Source of the DNA: Poronia punctata
Taxonomy: Eukaryota; Ascomycota; Sordariomycetes; Xylariales; Xylariaceae
Reading direction: 5' to 3'
Length of the DNA stretch: 38,796 bases
NCBI GenBank assembly: GCA_022579005.1
Contig: MU401757.1
Coordinates: 1 to 38,796, forward strand
Numbering within the stretch: the stretch's first letter is position 1; every line of letters starts with the position of its first letter. Shown one piece after another: positions 1-13,518 of the stretch. The position numbers and the translations under genes were made by a program. The notes beneath the pieces are model-generated. The model had not been told where the DNA came from. It ran no database searches and was given only the letters and a program-made list of their open reading frames with translations.

Positions 1-3000
1 AGCTTAACTTTTTTAAAACTTTAAACTTAAATAAAGCTAAAATTTAAGCTATATATAAAATAATAATTAATAAAAATAGTAAGTATAAAAAATAAATTAT
101 TATGCTTTAAGCATATTTAATTAAAATTTAAAATTAAGTTAATAAAATAGTTAAAAACTATTTTAAAAGCTAAGTTTAAGTGCTTTAAAACTAAAACTAT
201 AATTATATGCTTTAAAACTTTATTTAGTGCTTAAAAAAATTATTGCTTTATATAATATTAAGTGCTTACTAAAGTATAAAAAATCTTAGTTAAGCTAAGT
301 AAATAGTATAAAGAATAGTAAGTAGCGTATAATAAAGCTTTTAATTATAATATAATAAATATTAAAAAACTATTAGTAGTAAAAATCTTTTTAATTATAG
401 TAAGTATTAAAATTGTATTAAAGTAAGCTAAAAATAAAAAATGTAACTTTTTTATTACTAAGCTTTTAGTAAATTAATTTTAATACTTATAAAATATATT
501 AAAACTTTTAAAAAATATAATTAAAAGTTAAAAAATTAAAAAAAAGCTAGTATTTTAGCTATTTTTATAATAGTAGTTTTAAACAACTTTAAAAAAACAA
601 AAGCACTTTAAGCAAAGTTAAGTATTAAAAACGCTTTTAAAAGCAAGTTTTGTTTATATTTTTTTAAAAATAAAAAAGTAATTATTTATAGTTATTATAT
701 AGATATGCTTACTTTTAGTACGCTATTATTAAATTTATAAGCTTTAAAAGTTTTTAAATAAGCAATAAGTATATTAAAAAAACTAAAAAGCGCTACTTGC
801 TTGCTAAATAAAATAAACTTTAATAAAAAATTATAAAAAAAAAAGTAAGCAGTACTATTAAAACTTATAAGCTTTAAAAAAAAAATTAAATAAGCAAAAC
901 TTTTTTAGCTAAAGTAAATATTTACTTAAAAATTAAATTTATATAGTAATTAATTTAATAAGCTTTAATATTAAAGCTAAAAACTTTATTATATTTATAA
1001 TATTTAAATAATTTTAATATATATTAGTAAATAGTATAGTATTAAATAATTATAAAGTAGTTTATTTAGTTAATAAACTAAATTTATTAAATAAAAAAAG
1101 TTTTAAGCTATATTTAATAATAGCGTTTTATTTAGCATTATAAGCTTTTTAGTAATTAAAAAAAGTTAATAAATAATTTAAAAAGTAATAAATAAAATTA
1201 TAAGCTTTTATATAAAAGACTTAGTTTTAAAAAATATAAATATAATTAAAAGTTTTTATATCAATATTATTTTAAAAGCTTAACTTTGTTAAAAAAAAAT
1301 TTAATATTATAGTTTTAATTATTTGCTTTAATATAAATTGTTTTTATATAATATTATACTTAAAATACTTATATATTATTATAACCTAGTTTTTTTTAAA
1401 TATAAACTTTAATTTTTTTACTTTAATTATTACTTAGTAAACTTTATAATATTTTTTAATATTTTACTTAGTACTATAAAAATTATAATAGCTATTATAA
1501 AAAAAAATATTAACTTTTTAAAAACTTATTATAACTATAAACTAATTTAAAAAAAATTATAATATTTAAAAGCAAAATATTTAAGTTTAAAAACTTTATA
1601 AGCTTTAGCTAACAAAGTATAAAATATTAAAATTTAAAAAATGTTTTATATTAAGTATAATAGCTATATTACTACTTATATAATTAAAATAATATTTTGC
1701 TAAACTTTAAAACATTATATAAGTTAGCTATTTTAAAAAATTTATTAAAATTTGTTTAACTATAAAAAAAGCTATAATAAATCTATATAAATATTAGTTT
1801 TAAAAAATAAATATAGCAAAATGTTTTAAGCTTTTTTACTATAAAAAAAAAGCTTAAAACTAGTACTTAAAAAGCTTATTAGTTTTAAAAAATAAGTAAA
1901 ATACTAGTTTAAACTTTTTTTTTGTTTCTTTTGTTATAATAATAAAATAGTAATTATTACTATAAAGAAAAATTAATATAAAAAGTAATATAAAAAAAAA
2001 TTATAATAAAAACTTTATTTATATATATTAAAAAACTAGTAAAAATAAGTAAATAAGCTAAATAATAAATTATATACAAGTTAACTATTATAATAAATAA
2101 AGTATATTTACTTACTAAGCTATAGCTAAAAATAGTTTAAATAATAGCGTAGTTATATAATTAAAGCTTTTTAAAAGCTTATAATTTTTATAGCTTACTT
2201 AAAAGGCTTTATATATAGTTTATATATTATTTTTGCTAATATATATTAAAAGTAAAAAAGTACTAATAAGTAACTTTAAACTAAACTAGTTAAAAATAAT
2301 AATATATAAATATAAATACTATTTATTAAAATAAGATTTTTTTATAAGTTATTAAAAATAAATATTTAAAACAAAACTTTAAGTATATATAAAATATATA
2401 ATAAAGTATATAATAATTAACTTATACTAAATTTAAATACTTATAATAAAGTAAATAATTATATTTAAAAATATAAAGTTTAATAAAACATAGTTTTATA
2501 ACTTAAAAAAAAACTTATAACCATATTAATTAAAAAATAATATAATATAAGTTTATTAAAGTTAAACTAATATTAATATTATTTTTTAATAAACTTTTAA
2601 ATAATAAAATTAAAAATATTTTAAGTTATAAAATATTACTTAATATGTTACTAATAATAAAAAAAACTAAAAGTGCGCTTAAACTAATTAAAAGCTTAAA
2701 TAGCTTTTTATAAGCTTATAAGTTAAAAGTAAGTATAGTATAAAAGTAAGTAAAGCTATTAAAAAACTTATAATATTAATAGCAAAAACTTATAATTTTT
2801 AAAAATATATTAAAGCTTTTTAAGCTAAAAAAATAGTATAACTAAAAAGTTAAATAATAAGGCAATATATTAGTAGTACTTAAAAAAAGTATATAAAATA
2901 TAAAGCAAAAACTATAAAAGTTAAGTATATTAAAAAAAAACGCTATAAGCTAATATTAATAAGCAGCTTAAATAAAAAATAGCTACTTTAAAGCGTTTAA

Positions 3001-6000
3001 GCTTATAAAAAAATATAAAAAAATATAAAAATATATAAAAATATAACTTTAAATATTTAATTATATTTAATAATAATAAAAAAAGCTTTAAAGCATTAAA
3101 AAAACTTTTATAATACTTTAAAGCAATTTAATACTTTTAATATATAACTTAAAAAAAAAGTATAAAGCTTAAATACTTTTAATATAAAAAAGCTAAAAAA
3201 AAAGAAAATATATTTAGCAAAAACTTTTAAAATAAGTTAAAAAAGCAAAAAACTTTATAAATTTTTACTTTATAATAAAGCTAAAAAAGCAATTAGCATA
3301 TATTTACAATACTTATATATAATAAAAATATAATTATAATACTAAATAATCATAATAATAAGTATTAAAATCTTTTTTTAAAAACATTTTTTTAAATTAA
3401 CTAAAAGTAATTTATTAAAAGGATTAAAAATATAAATCTTTATACGCTATATTTGCTATAATAGTAAAGCAAATAAAAATAAAACGTTTAAGTACTTTTT
3501 AAAAAAAAAATCTATTAAAATAACTTAGTAAAGCTAAAAACTAAGTATTAAAAAAACTTTATAACATATTTACTAAGAAAATATTTTAAAAAAGGCATAA
3601 AAAAAAAGCTAAATTAAATACTTATACTTAATATAATAAAATATATTTTAAATAAAAATATAATAAGTAAGCTATTATTATTAAAATAAGTATTTGCTTA
3701 TAAGTTTAATAAAAAAAGTATTTTATAAACTATAAAGCTAAACTAATAATAAAAAAAAATTAATAAGTAACTAATACTTTTTAGTTAACTTATATAGCTA
3801 CTTTTATTACTTTAACTTTTTAATTAGTTATAATAATAATAGCTTATTTTAATTTTAAATATAAATAATATAATATTAAAAGCGCGTTTTTTAATATAAG
3901 TAAAAAAAGTAAAAAGCTAATAATATATAATATACTTAATAATATAAAAAAATATTTTAATAAAGTTATATTACTTTTAAAAGCATTATATAGTTTAAAA
4001 AACTTACTTTTTTTTTAGTATAAAAAATTTTTAAGTATGCTAATAAAACTTAGTTTTATACTTTTTAAAAACAAACTTTGCTTGTTTTATAGTAAAAACT
4101 ATTAAATATTAGTAGTTTTTTATATAAACAATTTTTTAGTATTATATTAAAAATTTTATAAAGTATAAGCGTTTTAAATAACTTAAAGTATTAAATAAGC
4201 ATATAAAATGAAAAATTAAAAAAATATTATATAGTTTTTTAAAATTAAAGTAATAAAAAATAAAAAAAAACAATTTTTTTACTATATAATTAATATATTA
4301 AAAAAGTAGCTAAGCGTTATAATCTAGCTAATAAAAGCTAAATACTATATATATTACTATTTTATAAAAAACTAAAAAAGTTTAAAAGCATAGCAATAAA
4401 AGTATAGATTAAAGCGTATTAAAAGCGTATAAAATTAATTATATATAATAATTATAATAAAAGGAAACATATTATATACTATATTACTTTTATTAAAATT
4501 TTTAATTAATTTAAGTTTAAAGCATTTAGTTATAGTAAATTAAGTTATTAAATATTTATACTATACTAAAAAGCTAAAAATAGTAATAAACTATTTTTTA
4601 GTAGCTTATAAGCACTAGTAATAGTAAAAAATACGTTTTTTGCTAATAATTTAAAAATATAGCAATTTTTTTTATAAATATTTAATAAGTTTATAAAAAA
4701 GCCTAATTATTTAAAAAGTATATTAGTAAAATATAATTTTTACTTTTATTATAAAAATAAAGTTAATAGTTTTAAAATTAATAAGCAAAAAAGCTATAGT
4801 ACTAAAGTATTTAATAGCTAATATAAAGCTTAATTTTAACTAAAACTAAAAAAATTATTTTAATAATATATAAGTAATTTATTTAGCAATAAAAAATAAA
4901 AAATATATTAGTACTTAATTAAAATATATTAATATATAAAATATATAAATATATAAGCAATATTAAAAAAGCTTATTTAAAATTAAGTATATAGTAATAG
5001 TTAATATGCTAGCTAATAAACTTACTAAAAACTTATTTTAAAAAGCATTTAAATATTTTAAATTACTACTAAACTTATAATAAATTTTAATATTATTACT
5101 AAAAACAAAAAATTAACTTTAAAAAGTAGCAAAGCATTATACTTTAATTAAAAAAAGGCGTAAGTATTAAAAGTTTATTATAAAACTTTAATATTTATAT
5201 TTAAACTAGCTAATTAAAACTACTTAAAAACTAATAAATAATAAATAAGCAAAAGTAAAAAAAGCATAATAACTTTATTAAAAATATAATTAAAAAATAA
5301 AAGTTCCTAAAAAAAGGTAATAGATTTTATAATAAAATAAAACTAATTTAATTTTTTTAAAAAGCCTTTTTGCTTTTTATTTTTATTTTTTATTTTATTT
5401 TAAGCATTAGTAGTATGCTGCTAACTTTAACTATTATAAGCTTTATAAGCATTATAACTACTATTATATACTTTTTATTAAAAAGTGCTAAGACTTTAAA
5501 AGCTAATAGTAGCATTTTAAGCTAAAATAAGCTTTTTATTATTTATTATAAGCTTATTAAGCTTTATATTTTTAATTTTATAACTTTTTAGCTTAAATAT
5601 TTAAAATATAATGTTTTATATTTTTTAAAAAAACACTTGCTACTAAACATTTTCTTTAAAATAAAAATAAATAATGCGCTAGTAAAAATTGCTATAATGC
5701 TTATTTAAAGTATTAATATACTTATATAATTTTTTTATTTTTTAAAATAAAGTTAAATACTTATAAGTATTAAAAATAAAAGTAAAATATTTACTTAATT
5801 TTTAATAGTTGCTTTTGCTTTAAGTATTTTAAATAAAGTATTAATATATAGTATAACTTAAGTAAAAAGTAGGCAATAAGCTTAACTAATAATATAACGT
5901 AAGCAAAAATAGCAATTTAAGTTAGCTATATTATAATAACTAATTTTAAAAAATAAATAAATAAAACTATATATTATAATTAAAAAATAATTAGTATATA

Positions 6001-9000
6001 AAATATTTTAATAAGTACTTAGTTATAATTTAAGTATAACTTTTTGCTTTTTTTTATAAATAAAAAAAGTAAGCATTTTAAAAATAGCTTTATTAGTATA
6101 TAAAAGCTAATTTAAAGTATATAGCTTTATATAATTATAATATAAAATATAATTTTTGTTTATATTAAACTTATTAAACTAAATACTATTATTACTATTA
6201 TTATTGCTTTTTTTATTAAAATTAAAGCTAATAAAAATAAAAGTGTTTAAACTAAAGCTAATAAAAGCAAAAGTATTAAAAATAAGCTATAAAACTTATA
6301 GCTATTTATTAAGCACTAAATTTAAACTAGTATTAAATAATATATTTAAGCGTTGCTTTAGCGCTTGCCTTTTTTTTACTAAGCTAAAAACGTATAATAA
6401 AATAATATATATAAAAAGAAACTTTAAAAAAAAACTTTAACTAAAAATAAAAAAACTGCGTTTAAAAGCTTTTTATAGCTTTTAAATAATAGCTTTTTTT
6501 TTAATATAAAAAAACTTTTTAATAAAATAAGCAACTATATAGCAAAAGTAAATTAATATAATTAAATAAAAAAGCAAGCATTATAATATATTAAAAATGC
6601 TTTAACTTATTATATAAAACTTTTATAATAATTTTTATTATAGAAATAAATAAAAAGTAAAAAATATTCTTTTAATTAAAAAATATAATAAGTTATAGCT
6701 TAAAATGCTAACTAAAGTAAAAAACATATTTTTTTTATACGCTAAAGCTTTTTACTACTTTTTAAAGCTAATTAAAAAGTTTATAGTATTAGTAATTTAT
6801 TTAGCTACACTAATATAGCAAAAAAATTAATAATTAAATTAAGTATTATAAAAAATACTATAATAAAAATAAAAAAAGCATTTATAATATATTTAAGTTG
6901 CTTACTAGCAACTAATGCTTTAAGTAAAAGTATAAAAGTACTTATAATATTATTTAGTTGCTTGCTAGTAACATTTTTATTTACAATATTTTTAAGCTGC
7001 TTACTAGCAGCTTTTTTTGCTTTTTTTTGCTAATGTTTATAAATATAATATATTATAAAATTACCTTTGCTTAATAAATTAAATAATAAAAAAATAAGTA
7101 ACTAAGCTAAGCGCTTTGCTTATTGCTAATAATGTTTATAAGCATAAGCAGCGTTTAAATAAGCGCTAGCTTTACTTATAAACACTTTATTAAAAGCAAC
7201 CTTTATTGCTAGCAAAAGTATAAAAAAAGTAAAAAAAGTAAAGTAATAATTATAGCAAATTATAATAAAAAAAATAAAGTAAATAACTATAAGCAACTTA
7301 AAAGCTTATTTAAGTATAGTAATATTTTTATAAGTATTAAAATTAAGCATAGTAACTTTTTTATAAGCATTAAAATTATTATTTAAATACTTATTAGCTT
7401 TTGCTATAATTTAATTAGTAGTAGCAACTTTTAAGCAAGTATTAGTATTATTATTAAAGTGCTTATTTTTTAAAACTTATTTAATAAAACTTTTTTTTTA
7501 GCGTAACTAGCTTTGCTTTTTTTTAACTAGTAAGCTAAAAACTATATTAAATATAAGTATAAAATGCTTTAATAAAAGCAAACCTATAATTAAAATAAGT
7601 TAAATAAGCATAATAAGTAATATAAAAAAGCTTGCAAGTATACTAGCTTTATTTTTTTATAATAAAGTATTATAAAAGCTAAGTTATGCTTACTTACGCT
7701 ATAAAAGTTTTTTATATAAGCTTAGGCTAAAAAAGCAAAAAGATTTTTTATATTAAAGTTTATATTAGTATGCTTAGCTATAGCTTAAAACTTTTTTTTT
7801 AAATAATAAACTATTTATATATTAAAAATAAGTTTAAAATTTATATTATATACTATAAAATAGCGTAGCAAGTATTAAAAAAAAATATATATATATATAT
7901 ATTATTTACTTTATAATTAAAAAGCATAATAACGTTTTAAATACTTTAAAAATTAATTAAAAACTAATGATTATATGCTAAAAGGTAGTAATAAGTATAT
8001 AAAAAAAATAAAAGTAAAAATATAAAAAAGAAAGTTAAAAAGTTTAAAAAAATATTTAAGCTTATAAAGGTATTAGCGTAAGCAAAGTAAATAAATAGCA
8101 AATATAATTAAGTACTTTAATATAATATAAAATATTTAAAAGTACTTAGTTTAAATATAAATATATTTAACATATTTATAAGCTTATATAAATAATATAG
8201 TACTAAAATACTTTAATTACTTTAACTTATTTTAATTATAATATACTATAATATATTTTTAAATATATACTTATATTTAAAGAAAACTTAAAAATTGCTA
8301 GCATTTATATAATTACTAGCACTTTATAATTATTATAACGCATTTTAAATATGCAAACATATTTAAAAATTAGCTTATATATGCTAACATTATTATTTTA
8401 TTTATAATATTTTCTTTATTTACTTATATTATTTTACTAGTTAATATTTAAAGCTATTTATAATAGTTAGCCTTAAATAAGGGGTATATAATAAATAAAG
8501 CATATAACTTAAATTTAAAAATATTAAAAGTACTTTAAGTAACTAAGTATATAATAACCTTATTTTAAATAAAATAAAATACGCTACGCGTATTTTAAGC
8601 TATTATATAACATATACCTATACTTAAAAGGTATTAAAAATATATAAAGCACTTTAAACCTAGTTAAATACTTTTAAAGATATAGTTAATTATATTATAT
8701 TTTTAAGCGTATAGTTTTACTTTTAATACTTTACACCTATTCTAATCTACTTTGTTTGCTACAACTTATCGTTAAAATAACTTATATACAAACGCGCATA
8801 TAAGCAACAAATGCTATAACTTTTTAAGCTGTGCTTATTAAAGCAAAAAAGATTTATATAATTAATATTTAATAAAAACTATAAGTAATAGGGCAGCAAA
8901 CATATAGCGCAATAACTAATATAATCTTTTTTATAAAAAGTATAGTTAAAATTACTAGGTTAGCAAAAGTAATAAATATAAAAGTTAAAGTGCATGTTTA

Positions 9001-10204
9001 AAACGTAGTGCTAGCAAGGCTTTTTATTAAATATAAAAACAGTTTTTAGCTTATTATTATTAAAGTTATAGTTTAAGTTTAAAATAGTATAGTTTAAAAA
9101 TAACTAGCTAAAATTTATATTAAAAACGTAAAAGTATATAAAGTTAAAATAAAAAAACTTTAAAGGCAGCATTGTAGCAACTGCTTAGTAAAGGATTAGT
9201 TAAAATAAGCAACACTAAAAAAACAAATTTTAAAAGTAAAGTTATAAAATTAAAAAAAATAAAGTAAATTAATAAAAAGTAAAAAAATAAGTAAAAGTAT
9301 AGTAATAAGCTGTAAAAAAGTAATTTAATTAAATAAAATTAAAAGCAGGCCTAATTAGCAAATATACTTATAAATAATAAAATTGCTAAAAACTAGCAAC
9401 TTAAAAAAAAAGCAGTATAATAAAGCACTTGCTTATAAAACTTACTAGCTATGTTATAAGTATATAAACTATATAAAAGCTAAACCTACGCTAACTATTA
9501 GCTATAGTTTAGCTAGTTACACTTTTTTTTATTTTTTTAGCTAGTTTAGTTTTTTACTTAGTTAACTAAATAAAAGTTATTTAATATACTTAGTTTTTAA
9601 AATTGCTAGCAATATTACCTTATAACTATTTTATTACTTAAACCTTTATAAAAAAGTAAAAAGCGTAAAGCGTATTTTACTTACTACTTAATTAAGCAGT
9701 AAGCATAGTTTACCTTATAGCTACTATAAATAAAGCATAAGTTAAACTGCTTAATTAATATATAATTAAAATGAATATAAGTATTGCTTAATTATAAAAG
9801 CTAAGCAATGTGCATTTATAAACTAGTTATATATATATTAGTTAATTTTATATGTTTAATATATATATTAGCTACTTTAATTTTAGCATTGTTTTTTACT
9901 GTTTACTTTACTAGATATATTTAATATAATTTATTAGATTATATTAACGTGCTAATACTATATTTAATTTATAAATATTTAGTTTATATATATAAAAACC
10001 TATTTTAACTTTTTTATAATATATTATATTAACTGGCTAAAAAAATAAAAAAAATATATAACTTATAAAGCTTTAAATATTAATTAGCAAAGCTGTTGCT
10101 AATTTATAATTTTCTTATAAATAGCTTAGTAAGTAAGTTTTCTAGCTAGGCATTTTATTATATATTAAATAAAGCTTAGTTAAGCTATTTTTTTAACTAA
10201 AATT
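1..10204. repeat. AT-rich, RIP-saturated repeat block without live genes
   Basis: About 15% G+C by eye. In positions 1-300 I counted 21 C and 23 G. Every frame is broken by TAA and TAG within a few tens of codons, and the longest open stretch (6204-6440) has only the Lys/Leu/Ile/Tyr composition expected of AT-rich DNA. The block is A-rich on the given strand in its first part. Slightly less degraded patches lie at about 8.7-9.45 kb, where CG, CC and TC still occur, but I could not assign a protein family there. The likely origin is transposons mutated by C-to-T changes on both strands. The element types are not recognisable from what I can read. Confidence 0.8.
6897..7011. repeat. Three similar short inverted repeats
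   Basis: The 16-bp near-palindromes gttgcttactagcaac (6897-6912), gttgcttgctagtaac (6957-6972) and gctgcttactagcagc (6996-7011) sit 60 and 39 bp apart, both multiples of three. On the - strand each reads as a short Ser-Lys-Gln-Leu-like peptide, so they may be remnants of a repeated protein motif instead of DNA hairpins. They stand out because the surrounding DNA has almost no G or C. Confidence 0.5.
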
Positions 10205-10271
10205 AGTAAAATCTAGGAAATTAGTTAATAAAAGCACTTAAAAAATAAGTAGTAAATATATAAAATAATAA

Positions 10272-10329
10272 ACTATTATAAAAAAGACTTTTTATAAAAG
10301 ATTTCTTTTTACTTATTTAGTATAAAAAA
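10272..10329 (+). repeat. Terminal-repeat fragment at left island border, copy of 38604-38665
   Basis: The stretch from aactattataa to acttatttagtat matches the stretch at 38604-38665 over about 58 bases, mostly with G/A and C/T differences. The match upstream of it (10205-10271) is weak. It lies just before the composition changes to normal at about 10385. It is probably the end of an LTR-type or similar repeat that borders the gene island. The family is unknown. Confidence 0.5.
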
Positions 10330-10380
10330 GTTTATAAAAAAAACCCTAAACTTTATATCTATAAAGTAACATAATTAATT

Positions 10381-11002
10381 ATACGTCTTCTTAGTAGTTG
10401 CTAAGTTTTAATACTAGGTACTTGTATATATATATACATACCTACTCCGCTTATTCAATCCGACGTCATAGGTCAAGAGCCCCTCGGGTAAGTATCCTTT
10501 TAGAGTTTCTTTGTCTGCCTACCTACATACCTAGTTACTTACACGTACGTGTAGGTTTTTTAAGATCTCTGCTGTCCTTGGTTAGATAATAATTATATCC
10601 TGTATAACGTAACGTTAGTACTAGGTATACTTGCTATACTTCAATGACAACTTAACCACGGCCATTTCCCTCCCACGCCGTACTTGTGATGCGGTAGCGA
10701 TTGTTTGAGCAGAGACCTATCTTATTGCATATATAGTCTCCAAACACAGCGCAATCAGACTATTGCTTATCTGCCTAGGTCACGTCGGCAGCCGGGCGGT
10801 ATATTCCATGCCTGTGGGCTGGAGTCCCCGCAAACAGGGGAACCGACAGTCTTCACTAGCACTCTTGCCTGGTTCTTCTCATCAACTACCGTTTCTACCG
10901 GCCACAGCCCACTCTATTTGCGTCTCTCATAATCTGATTTAAATAACAGGCAGGCAAACACTGATAGCGGAACGCCTAGACCATTGATGTCTTGGCATAA
11001 CC
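10381..11002. other. Upstream region of the AAA ATPase gene
   Basis: Composition moves from AT-rich to balanced within about 100 bases. The stretch has pyrimidine-rich tracts and short ORFs without family character. It presumably holds the promoter and 5' leader of the gene starting at 11003. I see no TATA or CCAAT element that I would call with confidence, and no tRNA. Confidence 0.5.
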
Positions 11003-13518
11003 ATGTGGCCTAGCAGCAACTTGTCGAACTTCCAGAAAACATATGATCAGAGTTACCTACAGTGCTCGACCGCCGTCTATTACGAGAGTCAGGTGAGATG
11101 ATTCGGGCTGGAGCTTGACGCCAATTTTGCTTGATGCCATGTGATGCTAACTTCAATGGTTCAAGGGTGACGAAAGGGAGGCTGTAATCTGCTGGAGGAA
11201 TGCTCTTGAGCAAATTCGAACGGGTACCGTCATCATCGAGAAACATAAAAACTATGTGCCCAAGTCAGAGACGGAACGTGCCTTACTAGACAGTTTGCGG
11301 GAGCTCAAGGCCCAATGTAAAGACAGGATTGACTTGCTGGAAGCACTACGGCAGTCCCGACAGGATGTCCAATCGACAGACGCGGGATCCAACGATGACC
11401 GCGATGGCCAGAGCAATATTGCCGCACTACAACTCGGAACTCCAAGCAAAGGGTGGATCGGCGACGGGACTATACCTGCTATCACATATACCGAGTTATC
11501 GCGGCCGCCACTGCTACGCCACCCTTCTCTGGGGTCCAGAAGTTCGTCCGAAAGAGCAGGAGTTGGGCGTCATCCAACCTTTGATCAGATTGAGGCGTCA
11601 TCATCTACACAACCACCACCCACGGTCCCGTCTAGCCCCATGGGTCCAGAAAAGGACGCTTTGAAGCCACTGAGTTCCGATAAGCGGACCATGCGCACGA
11701 CACTCCGCTCAGCAAAGTCGGACAGACTACCTAAAACGAGCCGATCCACGCCTTCCAAGATAAATAAAGGCCCGGGCGCCAGTAAAGCGGCTACGTTGGC
11801 TTGGAGTAACCTAAGCCCGAAGAGGGGCCCGGACTCGCCTACTACTCCGCAAACTGCGTCCCCTAGACCTAGCGAACTGCGGCCTATAAAAGGACAAGCT
11901 CGGCACGGTCTGGCCACACAACACGGCTATTGGGACAGCCATACGAGAAGGCTGGTCTTCCCACCAGATCAGCCGACCATGAAGAACACGGAACTTTCAT
12001 TAGATGCGCCACTGGCAGGCCTTGCTTCGAGCGATGATACCGCTGGCGGACCATCTTCTCTGGCCTTAGGTGCGGCCTCTAGTGCTCTAAACGCACTATC
12101 TCTGCAAGACCGTGCGAAGCTCAGTCTATATTCGGGACGGGACTCTCTTCAAGTACAAGCTGGTGAGTCGGAGCGCCCGCCCGCCAGCCAGAGTAGCACC
12201 AGCCCTGTTCCATTCAGAGCAGGACTGAGGGAAGAAACTCGAGCATGGAGAGGGTCGCCAATCGAAGACAGGACGACCGATTCAAGCAGCTCGTGGAAAA
12301 CGCATGTTAGACAGCGGGATACTGCCCAGGAAGAAGAAGAGTCGGGTTTAACCAGAGAAGACAACAAGGGGGCCCTTTATCATCCCAAAGGGAAGCAAAG
12401 AGTTCCGCCATTGGCCACCGAACTCGGAGTCCGTCTGTCAAAGGAGTCAAGGGAAGGGAAAGAAGGAGACACATCTCAGTGGGGAAAGAAGAAAAAGGAG
12501 ATTCTCAAACACTTGCCCGCTGGTGTTGACGAATCGGCGGCAAAGGCCATCTTCAACGAAATTGTCGTCGAAGGCGATAAAGTCCGCTGGTGCGACGTAG
12601 CCGGCTTGGAGGTGGCCAAGAACGCCTTGAGGGAAACAGTTGTCTACCCATTCCTTCGACCCGACTTGTTCATGGGCCTGCGAGAGCCCGCTAGGGGGAT
12701 GTTGCTGTTTGGGCCCCCGGGTACGGGAAAGACGATGCTCGCTCGGGCCGTGGCGACGGAATCTAAGTCGACCTTTTTTTCTATCTCAGCCAGCAGCCTA
12801 ACAAGCAAGTATTTAGGCGAGTCGGAGAAGCTAGTGCGTGCTCTATTCGCACTAGCGAAGGTGACGGCGCCAAGCATCATATTCGTAGACGAAATCGATT
12901 CCTTGCTATCTCACCGGTCCGGATCTGGCGATAATGAAGCGACCCGACGCATCAAAACGGAGTTTCTGATACAGTGGAGTGATCTACAGCGAGCCGCGGC
13001 GGGCCGTGAGGACCCTACGTGCAGGAGAGATGGTGATCCGAGCCGAGTGCTCGTCCTGGCGGCAACAAACCTGCCCTGGGCTATCGATGAAGCCGCCAGA
13101 CGTCGGTTCGTAAGACGGCAGTACATACCTTTGCCAGAGCCAGAGACCCGTGCCACACAGCTCAAAGCGCTCCTGAGCCACCAAAAACACAGCCTCACGG
13201 ACGCCGATATCGTGACACTCGTCGACTTGACAGATGGTGAGGTTTACCTGGGTTGGGATAAGGGTTAGCAATAAACGAGACTGACAAAGTTACACAGGCT
13301 TTTCTGGCTCCGACATCACGGCTCTAGCCAAAGACGCGGCGATGGGCCCGCTCCGTTCTCTGGGCGAGGCTCTGCTCCACACGACAATGGATGAGATTAG
13401 GCCTATAGAACTACAAGATTTCCGTGCCAGTCTTGGCACCATTCGACCCAGTGTGGACCAGGAAGGACTTATGGCGTACGAGGAGTGGGCCCGTCAGTTC
13501 GGGGAACGCGGCGGTTGA
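11003..13518 (+). CDS. AAA ATPase, Sap1/Yta6 type (meiotic-clade AAA)
   Basis: Exons are 11003-11092, 11166-13236 and 13298-13518, giving 793 aa. Introns are GTGAGA..AAG and GTGAGG..CAG. The first has GCTAAC as a likely branch site, and both keep phase. Residues about 8-70 form an N-terminal helical, MIT-like region split by intron 1. Residues about 90-440 are Ser/Pro/Arg-rich and probably disordered. The AAA domain has Walker A GPPGTGKT (546-553), Walker B IIFVDEID (601-608), sensor 1 [10 protein letters not shown] and an RRR arginine-finger stretch (675-677), all intact. The last exon adds the small AAA subdomain and a Vps4-like C-terminal helix. The motif [14 protein letters not shown] and the AAA core are closest to yeast Sap1 and Yta6, relatives of spastin, fidgetin and Vps4. 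These work as ring-shaped remodelling ATPases, but the substrate of this subgroup is not well known. An ATG at 11003 is the first in frame before the MIT-like helices. A further upstream exon is possible but not needed. Confidence 0.92.

Noticed and set aside
6204..6440. 78-aa + strand ORF
   Set aside because: Lys/Leu/Ile/Tyr-only composition, no family features, inside saturated AT-rich DNA.
9165..9195. HCSNC-like cysteine pair on the + strand
   Set aside because: The spacing after the second Cys does not give a CCHC knuckle even when RIP-type changes are allowed, and the flanks have many stops.
10398..10932. Two short + strand ORFs upstream of the ATPase gene
   Set aside because: No protein-family character. 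The second has no conserved look, and both lie where a promoter and leader are expected.
11256..11258. GTG as start of the ATPase
   Set aside because: The frame continues upstream through a splice acceptor at 11165, with family-like residues and an ATG at 11003. Nuclear fungal genes do not normally start at GTG.
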